64,000 nucleotides of DNA from Thiohalocapsa sp. PB-PSB1 (GTDB lineage Bacteria > Pseudomonadota > Gammaproteobacteria > Chromatiales > Chromatiaceae). The notes under the pieces are model-generated. The model searched no databases. It was given only the letters and a program-made list of their open reading frames with translations, and had not been told where the DNA came from. The position numbers were made by a program, and so were the translations under genes. The stretch spans positions 5,828,001 to 5,892,000 of the forward strand of contig CP050890.1 of assembly GCA_016745215.1 (NCBI GenBank), given 5' to 3'. Positions 1 through 8,794 of this stretch are shown in pieces; position 1 is the first letter of the stretch; each line of letters begins with the position of its first letter.

Positions 1-218
1 GCTCCGTCATCTGCGACGAGGTGGAGCTGAGGCGATTGCCGCAGAGAAACCCGCCAACTGGCACCGGATTCTCGTCCGCCTTCCCCCTGGTCGACAATGC
101 CGAGCGCTTGTAACGCATGCGCGCAATGCTATACTCCGTGCCCTGAGCCTCGACTCCATCCGTCCTGAGCGGAACCTTCGTCGAGGCGCCGTCAAAGCAG
201 AAATCGGAGGACTCTGCC
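1..218. other. Upstream region of the type III-D operon with a decayed dispersed repeat
   Basis: No gene is recognised. Positions 20-80 resemble 63020-63080 near the other end of the window, sharing the words GAGAAAC and CCAACTGGC, and also resemble 40738-40770. This suggests a decayed dispersed element. The last part (about 108-218) holds the probable promoter and ribosome binding site of cas6. Confidence 0.4.
108..135 (+). promoter_or_regulatory. Probable sigma-70 promoter of the cas6 operon
   Basis: TTGTAA (108-113) is followed by a 16-bp spacer and TATACT (130-135), about 85 bp before the cas6 start. The fit to a housekeeping promoter is good by eye but has not been tested. Confidence 0.45.
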
Positions 219-1202
219 ATGGTTTCAGGCCCAGCTTGGCTGCGTTTGCGGTTCGATTTTACCGCGGACGAGCCCCTACTGATTCCCGGTTTCAGCGGTT
301 CGGCCTGGCGCGGTCTGCTCGGCCATGCCCTGAAGCGCAGCGCCTGTGTCACCGGGGCCGCGCATTGTAAGGGCTGTTTGTTGGCCTCCAGCTGCGCCTA
401 CCCGGTGCTGTTCGAGCCGACCCCCAGAACCGCCCCGGATGCCTGGCACGCGCGCCGCTACCAGCATCTCCCACCACCCATGGTGCTAGGCATCGATCCC
501 ACCTGGAACGGCGCTCTCCCCCCAAGACCCGCCCCGGCGCGCCATCTGAGCACAGGCGACAGCTTCAGGCTGGACATCGCGCTGATCGGCCCGGCCTGCG
601 AACGGGTGCCCCATCTGATCCATGCCTTGATCATCGCCGGCGAGCTTGGCATAGGGCGCGACCATGGCCGCTTCAGGCTCGCCGAGGTCGCCATGGAGAC
701 CGAACCCGGAAACCAGACCTGGCAGACGATCTACCGGCCGGGAGCCCCGCTGCAGCAGGTGCAACTGGTCAGCCCGCAACCGCCGCCCATGCAGAGCGAC
801 GCCCTGGAGATCTCGCTGACGACGCCGACCAGGCTCAAGCGCCACGGTCACCTGCTCGGTCCCGAGGATCTCGATGCCGAGACCTTGCTGCTGACATTGG
901 CGAACCGGCTCGGCCTGCTGGCGGAGCACTATGGCGGCGATCCCGCGGACTTTGCCTGGAGTCGTCTCGCGCCAGCGACGCAAACCTTGACCCTCGAATA
1001 CTCGGAACTGGCCTGGCAAGACTGGTCGCGCTACTCGTCGCGGCAGCGCAGCCGGATGCAGCTCGGCGGACTGGTCGGCGCATTGCGCCTGTCCGGCCCC
1101 GGCTTGACCGAACTCTGGCCATTGCTCTGGCTTGGCCAATTCGTACACATCGGCAAGAATACCAGCTTCGGCCTCGGCGCTTACCGGCTGACGATGGCCT
1201 AG
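219..1202 (+). CDS. cas6: CRISPR pre-crRNA endoribonuclease Cas6
   Basis: RAMP-fold endoribonuclease that cuts the precursor transcript of the repeat arrays and leaves an 8-nt repeat-derived tag. The protein has 327 residues. The N-terminal RAMP half carries four cysteines at about residues 43-60 (CVTGAAHCKGC, then a CAYP motif), common in this Cas6 subfamily. The C-terminal half ends in the glycine-rich motif GKNTSFGLGAYRL, the Cas6 C-terminal hallmark. The start is the ATG at 219, with GGAGG at 206-210 as ribosome binding site. It is the only cas6 in the window, so it probably processes both arrays for both the III-D and III-B complexes. I could not fix the catalytic histidine by eye. Confidence 0.88.
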   Translation: MVSGPAWLRLRFDFTADEPLLIPGFSGSAWRGLLGHALKRSACVTGAAHCKGCLLASSCAYPVLFEPTPRTAPDAWHARRYQHLPPPMVLGIDPTWNGALPPRPAPARHLSTGDSFRLDIALIGPACERVPHLIHALIIAGELGIGRDHGRFRLAEVAMETEPGNQTWQTIYRPGAPLQQVQLVSPQPPPMQSDALEISLTTPTRLKRHGHLLGPEDLDAETLLLTLANRLGLLAEHYGGDPADFAWSRLAPATQTLTLEYSELAWQDWSRYSSRQRSRMQLGGLVGALRLSGPGLTELWPLLWLGQFVHIGKNTSFGLGAYRLTMA

Positions 1203-1542
1203 AGCGCAATGCCGGGGCAAAGCGACTGTGAAATAACCCCGCGCAGAGGCCGCGATAGGTTATGGGCGGAGCGACTGAGTCGCTGGCTTTGCTGGTGTCG
1301 AGGCTCAGCACAAACTGCGAGGATTTGGAGATGCCGAGATGCCGCACCTGCAGGATACCGAGCGGCTGCCGCACATTCGGCAAACTTTCCGAACAAAGCA
1401 AAACACCGCGTCTTGCGTCATGCTTCTCCCCAGCCGACAGCGCCAGCGCAATCCTGTGCCACGCGGACAGGAATGCACCGGCATCATCGTCATCCGTATC
1501 CGTCAGATAAGCCAAGCCGCATCGAACCAGGGAGCATCGTTC
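1203..1542 (+). promoter_or_regulatory. Intergenic control-region copy A, shared with the III-B operon
   Basis: No convincing gene lies here. About 1302-1445 is a diverged copy of about 12298-12495, the region before cmr1. The best-matching parts are ATTCGGCAA then CTTTCCGAACAA (from 1375) and CTTCTCCCCAGCCGAC (from about 1423). Each copy sits directly ahead of a type III operon section, which suggests a common regulatory leader. GGGAG at 1530-1534 is the ribosome binding site of the next gene. Confidence 0.5.
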
Positions 1543-2790
1543 ATGAACAGCCCGCAAACAAACAGCAAACAGGCCGCTCTTCGGAGCGCGACCTCGCCGC
1601 ACCAGTTTCCCCGCCGCATCCTGCTGATGGTGACCGGCCGCACTCCCCAGGTGGTCACCGAAACCCTCTACGCTCTAACCGTCGAGCGTACTGGCGTCCG
1701 CGAGCCCTTCCTGCCGACCGAGGTGCACCTGGTCACCACCGCCGAGGGCGCTCAAGACGCCCGCCTTGCGCTGCTCGATCCGAAAGACGGCTGGTTTCGC
1801 CGCCTTTGTGCCGACTACGATCTACAGGGTATCCAATTCACGCAGGAGCAGATCCATATCATCCATGACGAGCAGGGCAATGCCGTAGACGACATCCGAA
1901 ACGCCGCCGAGCATGAGGCCTGCGCCGACCTGATCACCGACCTGGTGCGCCGCTTCACCGTTGCCGACGATGCCGCCCTGCATGTATCGCTGGCCGGCGG
2001 ACGCAAGACCATGACCTATTACCTCGGCAACGCCCTCACCCTGTTTGGCCGCCCGTGGGATCGGCTCTCCCATGTGCTGGTCAATCAACCCTATGAGTCC
2101 AACCGAGAGTTCTTCTACCCGACACCGCGCACCCAGAGGATCTATGTCCAATCTCTGAACCGCTATTTCGACGCCCGCGAGGCCGAAGTCACCCTCGCCG
2201 ACATCCCTTTTGTGCGCCTGCGCGACAACCTGCCGAGCCAACTGCGCTCGCTGGAGCAGGGCTTGGCTCATTTCACCGATGTGGTGACCGCCATGCAGCA
2301 GGCGCTGGAGCCCGCCGCGGTGCGCATCGACCTTGACGGCGGCGCCATCGAAATCGCCGACGGTCGCCGCGTTCCGCTCTCCGGCGCGGATCTGGCATTC
2401 TACCTGTGGGTGGCTCAGCGCACCCGCCAAGGTCGCGAGCCGCTGCGCATCCCGGGCAAAACCCCGAAACGCTGGCCTCCACAGCAGCGCGCCCTGTATG
2501 CCGACTATGCCGACGAGTACTTCGAAGCCGCCGACCACGCCGGTGCCCGCGAAGGCACTGGCATCGAACTGCGCGCCGAGCGCGCCATGACCAACGGCTT
2601 TTTTCATCAGCGCAAGCACAGCATCCACGACCTGCTCGAACAACACCTGGGTCCATTGGCCGATGCCTATGCCATCCGCGCTATCAAACCGGGAAGGCCG
2701 GCAGGCTATGGGTTGAAGATTGCGCCGGAGCGGATCGAGGTCGTTGGGGCACCGACAAGCACACCGGTTGGCGCGGCTAGCGGGGCTTGA
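1543..2790 (+). CDS. NE0113-family CARF protein (predicted cOA sensor/ring nuclease)
   Basis: Predicted sensor or degrader of the cyclic oligoadenylates made by Cas10. 415 residues from the ATG at 1543, chosen because GGGAG precedes it by 8 nt and the Cas_NE0113 fold begins about 25 residues later (RRILLMVTGRTPQVVTETLY). The CARF nucleotide-binding motif is SLAGGRKTMTYYLGNAL near residues 150-166. The C-terminal 170 residues look like a winged-helix region (SGADLAFYLWVAQRTRQG) followed by basic segments. No clear HEPN nuclease domain was seen: an RKHSIH string fits the R-X4-H spacing but its context is unconvincing. Family members are often called Csm6-type ring nucleases, and catalytic activity here is unproven. 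It lies between cas6 and cas10 of the III-D module. Confidence 0.85.
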   Translation: MNSPQTNSKQAALRSATSPHQFPRRILLMVTGRTPQVVTETLYALTVERTGVREPFLPTEVHLVTTAEGAQDARLALLDPKDGWFRRLCADYDLQGIQFTQEQIHIIHDEQGNAVDDIRNAAEHEACADLITDLVRRFTVADDAALHVSLAGGRKTMTYYLGNALTLFGRPWDRLSHVLVNQPYESNREFFYPTPRTQRIYVQSLNRYFDAREAEVTLADIPFVRLRDNLPSQLRSLEQGLAHFTDVVTAMQQALEPAAVRIDLDGGAIEIADGRRVPLSGADLAFYLWVAQRTRQGREPLRIPGKTPKRWPPQQRALYADYADEYFEAADHAGAREGTGIELRAERAMTNGFFHQRKHSIHDLLEQHLGPLADAYAIRAIKPGRPAGYGLKIAPERIEVVGAPTSTPVGAASGA

Positions 2791-2941
2791 TCGCCCGAGT
2801 TTTCCAGTTCAGTATTTATTGCGTACCATTGGCTGCCGTAGACGCCGGGTCTGTCGTGGTCGGTGGATAAAGCGATGCGACAAAGGCACGCGCAACAACT
2901 CATGGTTCGTGGCTTTAATGGTATAAAATGGAGAGGGAAAT

Positions 2942-4576
2942 ATGACAATAAACTGCTTGTGCTTCGAAGCAAAGTCCATTCAGGACTACCTGCTTCAGTC
3001 CGGCCGATTGCGCGATGTCATCGGCGCCAGTGAGCTGGTCGATTCGCTGACTGGCGAGCTGCTCGACCAAGCCATCGAACAGCTCGAGCTCCGCGTTCCT
3101 GAAGATGTTGCGTTTTCCCGGCGGGCTGGAGGTGCCTTCTATGCCTTCAGTCACAACAACAGCGTTCTGGACCATCTGACGGACCTATGGACCTTGCTGG
3201 TGCAACAGTTCGCCCCTGGCATGTCCTACGACCTTGGCCGAGGTGAGGATAAAGGATCGGCTCTTACCGCGTTCGATAAGGCACGCGAGAGCATGCACGC
3301 AGATGGTGCCCGACGTCGTCCGCGGCTGCCATTGGCCGCGCCAATCACGTTGCGCAGCCGGCGGACCGGACTCGCGGCCGAGGCGCTGGATTCGGACGAG
3401 GTCGCGATGGATGCCGCGACCCTGCGCAAGAGACGGCTTGACTTCAGTCGAGCGGACTTCATTGGTCGTTTCGCGCCTGAGGACGCTGAGTTGGATTGGC
3501 GCGACTGGCCTCGTGACCTGGAGCCCGGAGAGGACGGTGCCTTCCCGTTCGTCGGCGATCGCCGCACGCTGGCCCTGATCCATGCGGACGGCAACGGACT
3601 TGGCCAACTGATGATGAATGCCCGCCAGGCAGCAACTAGGCAGCCGGATGCTTTTATGGCCATCTTCTCCTGTCTGTCGCGAATCATCAGTGAGAGCACC
3701 GAGCAGGCTGCGAAGCAGGCAACCAACGAGATTCTGCTGCCCCACCGCGCAAACAACGGGTTATTGCCGGCCCGGCCGATCCTCCTCGGTGGTGACGACC
3801 TGACCATCCTTGTGCGCGGAGACCTTGGCCTGTCGTTCCTGACCACTTTCGCCGCTGCCTTCGAGGCCGAAAGCCGCGCACGGCTCCCGACATTGGCCGA
3901 TCTTGGCCTGACAGACCTGCCCCCGCGGCTGAGCATCGGCGCCGGCCTGGTCTGGCTGCGTGCAAGCCAGCCGTTCTATCTAGCGAGTCAGCTCGCCGAG
4001 TCGTTGATTACTCTGGCCAAGCGCAAGGCCAAGGCCTGTTGTGCGAGTGACCCGCCCAGTGCGGTCGCCTTTCACCGCGTCACCACGGCCCTGGTCGACG
4101 ATTATGACATCATCGTCGAGTGGGAGCGGACCCATCATGATGGCGGGAACTGCTACGTCGATACCGCTGGGCCTTACCTGCTGGGTGACAACCGATCCGC
4201 ACAGGAGGTCGGCCCTTGGCTCGACGACCTGCTCGAGTTGCAACGAGTCTTACAGGCCGATGGCATGGCCCGCGGCCCAACCCGCCAATTGCTGACTCTG
4301 CTCGGCCTGGACCTGCGTCAGGCGCGCGCCAGTTACCAACGCTGGCGCCAATTGATGGTCGAGCACCAGACGAAGCGATTGAACAAACTCGACGACCTGC
4401 TCGGTCGACTGATCGCATGGCCGATGACCGAACTGCCGTTCGGGCATCCGCTGGACCGTCCCGACGACGACGGTCTGAGGGTCAGCCCGCTCGGTGACGC
4501 CATTGCGTTGATGTCCGTCGATAATCAGCTAACGACAGCCCCCACCGACGATGCCGATGAGAAGGAGGCCGAATGA
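2942..4576 (+). CDS. cas10: Type III-D Cas10, HD-less, with intact GGDD
   Basis: Large subunit of the type III-D complex and predicted cyclic oligoadenylate synthase. 544 residues. The protein begins directly with a palm-type domain (CLCFEAKSIQDYLLQSGRL) and has no N-terminal HD phosphohydrolase domain, which is normally the ssDNA nuclease. The second palm starts at IHADGNGLGQLM (about residues 214-225), and the cyclase signature LLGGDD has its GGDD at residues 283-286. The C-terminal helical part is complete. The start at 2942 has GAGAGGG at 2931-2937, and a TATAAA box lies at 2922-2927. The stop overlaps the next gene by 4 nt (ATGA), showing operon coupling. Lack of HD suggests the complex defends through signalling rather than DNA cleavage. 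Confidence 0.9.
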   Translation: MTINCLCFEAKSIQDYLLQSGRLRDVIGASELVDSLTGELLDQAIEQLELRVPEDVAFSRRAGGAFYAFSHNNSVLDHLTDLWTLLVQQFAPGMSYDLGRGEDKGSALTAFDKARESMHADGARRRPRLPLAAPITLRSRRTGLAAEALDSDEVAMDAATLRKRRLDFSRADFIGRFAPEDAELDWRDWPRDLEPGEDGAFPFVGDRRTLALIHADGNGLGQLMMNARQAATRQPDAFMAIFSCLSRIISESTEQAAKQATNEILLPHRANNGLLPARPILLGGDDLTILVRGDLGLSFLTTFAAAFEAESRARLPTLADLGLTDLPPRLSIGAGLVWLRASQPFYLASQLAESLITLAKRKAKACCASDPPSAVAFHRVTTALVDDYDIIVEWERTHHDGGNCYVDTAGPYLLGDNRSAQEVGPWLDDLLELQRVLQADGMARGPTRQLLTLLGLDLRQARASYQRWRQLMVEHQTKRLNKLDDLLGRLIAWPMTELPFGHPLDRPDDDGLRVSPLGDAIALMSVDNQLTTAPTDDADEKEAE

Positions 4577-5256
4577 ACGCCCAACGTCTGACAATCGACC
4601 TGCGCGGTTATTGGCATCCAGGAGGCGGCCGTGGCGGAGGCGCGGTGCTGGACGCGGTCACCCACCGCGACAGCAGCGGGCTTCCGGTACTCGGCGGGCG
4701 TCATATCAAGGGTCTGCTGCGCGACGCCCTGGAAAGTGCCGCGGCGTTCGGCTGGGATGGCTATGCCGGGTTGGCGCAACAACTGTTCGGCGAACGTTTT
4801 GTTGCCCGGTCGCGCATGGACCAGAATGATGTTGTCGAAGCTGGTGATGATATATCGGAACAAAGGTCGGTTTCAGCCGGCGTAGCCAGTGAGGCACCCG
4901 GGTGCGGACCAGCACCGGGCCTGCTTCGAGTCACCGATGCGACCCTACCGGAAACCGTGCAAGCCTGGTTAGCCGACAACAGCCGGCGCAAGCGGCTGGT
5001 TCCGCATCTGTATCGTGCGCTCTATGCCACTGCTGTCGATCCGACGACCGGCACGGCAAAGGATAAGAGCCTGCGTGGGATCGAGGTGGTGGTTCCGCTG
5101 CAACTCGCCGCGACCGTGGAGCCTATGCCGGGTCCAACGTTACCGCCGACCGATTGGCCCGAGCGCCTGCGTGCCGTCCTGCCGCTGATCGATGCGGTCG
5201 GGGCCTTGCGAAACCGCGGGCTCGGCCGGGCAGTGTTCAGTCTAGAGGATGTTTAA
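4573..5256 (+). CDS. cas7: Type III-D Cas7 backbone protein (Csm3-like, short)
   Basis: RAMP-superfamily backbone subunit predicted to bind crRNA and cut target RNA. 227 residues. An N-terminal strand plus glycine-rich loop (HPGGGRGGGAVLD) is followed by the Cas7 signature GLPVLGGRHIKGLLRDAL at about residues 36-53, and the protein closes with the RAMP glycine motif GALRNRGLGRAVFSL. The aspartates DAVTHRD are candidates for the catalytic loop. Its start overlaps the cas10 stop by 4 nt, and its stop overlaps the csx10 start by 1 nt (TAATG). In Synechocystis-type III-Dv complexes the equivalent Cas7 is fused to Cas5 and Cas11 in one chain. Here it is a separate, translationally coupled gene. 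Confidence 0.8.
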   Translation: MNAQRLTIDLRGYWHPGGGRGGGAVLDAVTHRDSSGLPVLGGRHIKGLLRDALESAAAFGWDGYAGLAQQLFGERFVARSRMDQNDVVEAGDDISEQRSVSAGVASEAPGCGPAPGLLRVTDATLPETVQAWLADNSRRKRLVPHLYRALYATAVDPTTGTAKDKSLRGIEVVVPLQLAATVEPMPGPTLPPTDWPERLRAVLPLIDAVGALRNRGLGRAVFSLEDV

Positions 5257-6857
5257 TGATGCACCAAGCGCTTGCAATTACATTGATCGAAGATGCCGTT
5301 TTCAGCGCCCGCTCCGCTACCGAGGGAGGTCATGAATCCCTCGACCGCATCCCCGGAGCGACCTTGCTCGGTGCCGCCGCGGCCAAGCTGTATGCCAAGC
5401 TGGACTCGACATCCGCTTTCACCGCTTTCCACTCTGGTCTGCTGAGCTTCGGCGATGGCTTGCCCTACAGTGGTGATTCGGTCGCTTATCCAGTGCCACT
5501 GTCTTGGCATCATGCCAAATCAGAGCAACCGGAACTGACGATAGCGACAGCCGACAGCAAGGTATTCGACTTTCCGCATTGCCAGCCAAACAACACCGGG
5601 AACAGCGGCATTGAATCCCTGCGCAAGCTGGACGGACACAAGATCTACAATTTCCAGCATTGCCGGCGTATCGATGCCGTTGAGGGACTGACCGAGCCCC
5701 AGCCCAAGCAGCTGCGCGCCGGGTTTGTCCGCCCCGGGGATGGCGCTTGGCTGAAGCCGAAGCACGAACTGCGTTTGAAGACCGCCATTGATCCGGCCAC
5801 TGGTCGCGCGGCCGAAGGCCAGCTGTTTGGCTACGACGCGTTGGCCCGCGGCCAGACCTTCGCGACTCGGATCGAGGCCGATGACGATCTGGATCCGGCA
5901 CTGTTCGAGCGAGTCATCGATGCCCTGACTGGTCCATTGCTGCTCGGGCGTTCCCGCTCGGCCGAATACGGACGCGCCGAGGCGCGCCCGATCAGCCTCG
6001 CCCCGCCGCCCCTCGGAGCAAGCCAAGGCGACTTGTTGACGCTATGGCTATTGTCAGATCTGGCCCCGACAGATCGTTTCGGCCAGCAGACACTGATGCT
6101 TGACCATCAGAGCTTGGGCCTGCCCGACGCTGAGATCATGTACGGCCAGAGCTTCCTGCGCACTCGCCGCTGGTCGCCCTGGAATGGTGCCCGCCAGGGC
6201 TATGATCGCGAGCGCCTGGTGCTTTCCGCCGGTGGTGTGATTACGCTGAAACTCGAACGTGACCTGACTCCGGAAGAAACCGATCGCTTGTGTGCTGGAA
6301 TCGGTCTTCACCGGGAGGCCGGACTCGGCCGGCTCTGGATCAATCCGCCGCTGCTAGCCGGCAAGCATCCGCATTTCGCCGACTTGAAGTCCGTCAAACC
6401 GGCGATGCCGCGGATTGCTCCTCAACGCCCCAATGATCCCTTGATCGCCTGGCTCGAGGACCAGTCCGGCGACTGGAAGACCGAAGCCGAGCAGACCGCG
6501 CTCCAGCTGGCCGATGATTACCGCAAGCTGATGCAGCGGGCACGCCAAGCGGCCGGCGTTGTCACGGAACTATCGTTCGGACCATCCAAGTCCCAGTGGG
6601 GCAGGGTCTTGGAGGCAGCCCGCGAGCGTGATGGCCAAGCCCTTTTCGACACCCTGTTCAATGGTGATTCAGCCATCGTCAAAAGCACTGGCGAAGGCTG
6701 GGATGAAGAGGTGCCGGTAAAGACCGGCAACTGGCAGCGACTTGCCGACTGGCTGAAGGAGAGACTAACTGAGCAACGCACCGACCGCGGCTATGCCCAC
6801 AGCGTGCGCCGCCTTGCCCGTCGCATCCGCGACGACATCGACAAACGGAGGGTCTGA
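5256..6857 (+). CDS. csx10: Csx10 family Cas5-like subunit with probable Cas11-like tail
   Basis: Type III-D Cas5-type RAMP subunit expected to hold the 5' tag of the crRNA. 533 residues from the ATG at 5256, which overlaps the cas7 stop (an adjacent ATG at 5259 is equally possible). Residues 1-330 match Csx10: RIPGATLLGAAAAKLY, KIYNFQHCRRIDAVEG, and the family hallmark LLLGRSRSAEYGRAE at about 226-240. After a proline-rich linker near residue 390 the last 140 residues are almost wholly alpha-helical and charged (TALQLADDYRKLMQRAR, then WQRLADWLKERLTEQ). By analogy with III-Dv this resembles a fused Cas11 small subunit, and no other small-subunit gene is present in the module. The Csx10 call is firm. 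The Cas11 tail is inference. Confidence 0.85.
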   Translation: MMHQALAITLIEDAVFSARSATEGGHESLDRIPGATLLGAAAAKLYAKLDSTSAFTAFHSGLLSFGDGLPYSGDSVAYPVPLSWHHAKSEQPELTIATADSKVFDFPHCQPNNTGNSGIESLRKLDGHKIYNFQHCRRIDAVEGLTEPQPKQLRAGFVRPGDGAWLKPKHELRLKTAIDPATGRAAEGQLFGYDALARGQTFATRIEADDDLDPALFERVIDALTGPLLLGRSRSAEYGRAEARPISLAPPPLGASQGDLLTLWLLSDLAPTDRFGQQTLMLDHQSLGLPDAEIMYGQSFLRTRRWSPWNGARQGYDRERLVLSAGGVITLKLERDLTPEETDRLCAGIGLHREAGLGRLWINPPLLAGKHPHFADLKSVKPAMPRIAPQRPNDPLIAWLEDQSGDWKTEAEQTALQLADDYRKLMQRARQAAGVVTELSFGPSKSQWGRVLEAARERDGQALFDTLFNGDSAIVKSTGEGWDEEVPVKTGNWQRLADWLKERLTEQRTDRGYAHSVRRLARRIRDDIDKRRV

Positions 6858-6858
6858 C

Positions 6859-8319
6859 ATGCCTCGCCATCTTCCCGTCATCTATCTGGCGCGGGCCGTC
6901 CTGGAGGCGGTTACGCCGCTGTCCATCAGCACTGGCAGTCCGGACGGAGCCTTCGACAGCGCCTTGGTACGCGATGCCAATGCCTTGCCTACCATCCCCG
7001 CGACCAGCTTGGCCGGGTGCTTGCGTCAGCTCTGGCGTGAGATCCCGGACGTCACTGACGTCGATACCCTATTCGGCTTTCAAGACGGCGACGACGGCAC
7101 CCCGTCCCGGCTTGCTGTCTCCTGGGGTGCATTGCTCGACAGTCGAGGCCGGCCTGCCGAGGGCCTGCTGCTCAGCGGCGAGGCAGAAAGGCTGCAAGAC
7201 CCGCTGTTCGCCAAGGCCCTAGCGACCCTGGACGCCCCGGACTACCGCAACCGGGTCCGCCTCGGCCATCGTGGTGCGGCTGCCGACACCGGCAAGTTCG
7301 ATCGGGTCGTGCTGCCGGCCGGCAATCGCTTTGCCGTCGAGTTGCGGCTGCATGCTCCCGCCGACGATCCGGGAACCGACTGGGATGCGTTGCTTGCACT
7401 GCTGGCCCATCCCGGACTGCGCCTCGGTGGCGCCAGCCGGGCCGGCCTCGGGCGCATACGCTGCGTCGAACTGCACCAAGGCCGCTTCATGCTGAGCGTC
7501 CGCGATCAGACCCAAGCCTTCCTGGGGCTCGGCCGCGGGCTCGACGACTACGCAGGGCTCGAGCCTGAAACGCTTGCGCATGCTGGGGTCGACGGTTGGC
7601 TGACTGGCCGCTTGACCCTACGCCCCCGCGGCCTATGGCGTTTCGGCCAGGGCAACGCCGACCTGGAGGACAGGTCCGACAAGGCCGCTGACCTACTGCC
7701 GGTTACCGAGGAGCAGGTGATTTGGAACGGCAATCGTGGCGAGCGCACCGGTCGGATGCTCCTGATCCCTGCTTCGTCGATCAAGGGCGCACTGGCCCAC
7801 CGCATGGCCTTTCATGCCAACCGATTTGCCGGCAGCTGGGCCGATCCCGACAGCGATGCCCCGGCCGAGCCCGAGTTGCCGGCGGCCGTCTCGGCCCTGC
7901 TTGGTGAAATCAAAGGCAATACCGATGCTGACGAGCCCGCGGAACGCGTCGGCTGTCTGTTCATCGACGACGCATTCATTGCTATCGATCCGTCCGCCAT
8001 CGCTCGGCTCATGCACAACGCCATCGATCGCTTCACCGGCGGAGTTCGTGATCGGGTACTCTACGAAGAGCAGTCCCTGCTTGGTGGAACGCTCGCGATC
8101 GATATCGCCCTCGACCAGCGCCGGCTCACCGACCGCGACGGTGCCGATGCCGCCCGCCGAGCATTCGAGGCCGCCATCGATGATCTCTGCCGCGGCCGCC
8201 TAGCGCTCGGCTCACGCACCACTACCGGCAACGGTTTCTGCGACGGCGAGTTGACCGGGCCTTTGGCGGACTGGCTGATAGCCACCAGGACATCGCAACC
8301 GATCGAGGAGGCAGTCTGA
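6859..8319 (+). CDS. Double Cas7 (Cas7-2x) of type III-D
   Basis: Two fused Cas7-like RAMP domains in one chain of 486 residues. Domain 1 (about 1-230) shows IPATSLAGCLRQLWREI and ends LGGASRAGLGRIRCVEL. Domain 2 (about 250-486) shows LIPASSIKGALAHRMAFHA, DRVLYEEQSLLGGTLAIDI and the glycine motif LALGSRTTTGNGFCDGEL. Both halves therefore carry the signature serine and glycine loops. Such double Cas7 chains are known in III-Dv complexes, where each half spans a crRNA segment. The start at 6859 lies directly after the csx10 stop with GGAGGG at 6847-6852, and the stop overlaps the csx19 start by one base. Confidence 0.83.
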   Translation: MPRHLPVIYLARAVLEAVTPLSISTGSPDGAFDSALVRDANALPTIPATSLAGCLRQLWREIPDVTDVDTLFGFQDGDDGTPSRLAVSWGALLDSRGRPAEGLLLSGEAERLQDPLFAKALATLDAPDYRNRVRLGHRGAAADTGKFDRVVLPAGNRFAVELRLHAPADDPGTDWDALLALLAHPGLRLGGASRAGLGRIRCVELHQGRFMLSVRDQTQAFLGLGRGLDDYAGLEPETLAHAGVDGWLTGRLTLRPRGLWRFGQGNADLEDRSDKAADLLPVTEEQVIWNGNRGERTGRMLLIPASSIKGALAHRMAFHANRFAGSWADPDSDAPAEPELPAAVSALLGEIKGNTDADEPAERVGCLFIDDAFIAIDPSAIARLMHNAIDRFTGGVRDRVLYEEQSLLGGTLAIDIALDQRRLTDRDGADAARRAFEAAIDDLCRGRLALGSRTTTGNGFCDGELTGPLADWLIATRTSQPIEEAV

Positions 8320-8783
8320 TGGACGTGCTCGATGCCTACAACCGAATTGCTCGCAATCGCCGTTTCAAGCTGCCAAAGATCGACCGTAGCGGTCTTGTCA
8401 TCGAGACCAATCGTCTGTCAGAGCCCGCCGATGTCTGGCCCGCGCTGGCCGCCCATGCCCCAACCCAAGGTTGGCTGCAGTTCCAATCGGCGCAGATGGC
8501 CTTCGACGATGGTCTGCCGGAGCCAGCTACCGAATGGGGCTTGCTGCTCGCTGCCGAGGCGGTGATCTCCTATGACCTGTCCATTTCCCTGAGCCTCGAC
8601 GGCGCCGGTGGCTGGACCCTGATCAGCTACCGCAAGGAGGCCGCCGGCGACCTGCTGCATGACGTGGTTACGCAGCCTGCTTACGACCGCAGGAACGGGG
8701 TTCTGCGCTATCGCCGCTGGTGGCGACGCGATGATCAGCAGGGTTATTTGCAGGTCGCGGCCTGCTTTATCGGATACGAGTGA
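8319..8783 (+). CDS. csx19: Type III-D accessory subunit Csx19
   Basis: Small protein of 154 residues that matches the Csx19 (TIGR03984) pattern: a central acidic strand region followed by YRKEAAGDLLHDVV and a C-terminal aromatic and arginine cluster RYRRWWRRDDQQGYLQVAACFIG. Csx19 occurs only in III-D loci, where it contacts Cas10 and the Cas5-like subunit. It has no recognisable catalytic motif. The start overlaps the preceding stop (TGATG) and GAGGAG lies a few bases upstream. Confidence 0.82.
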   Translation: MDVLDAYNRIARNRRFKLPKIDRSGLVIETNRLSEPADVWPALAAHAPTQGWLQFQSAQMAFDDGLPEPATEWGLLLAAEAVISYDLSISLSLDGAGGWTLISYRKEAAGDLLHDVVTQPAYDRRNGVLRYRRWWRRDDQQGYLQVAACFIGYE

Positions 8784-8794
8784 GGTCTTTTCCC

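Noticed and set aside
1339..1542. Longer N-terminus for the NE0113-family gene
   Set aside because: It would run through the intergenic control region duplicated at 12.3 kb; the ATG at 1543 has a good ribosome binding site and fits the family start.
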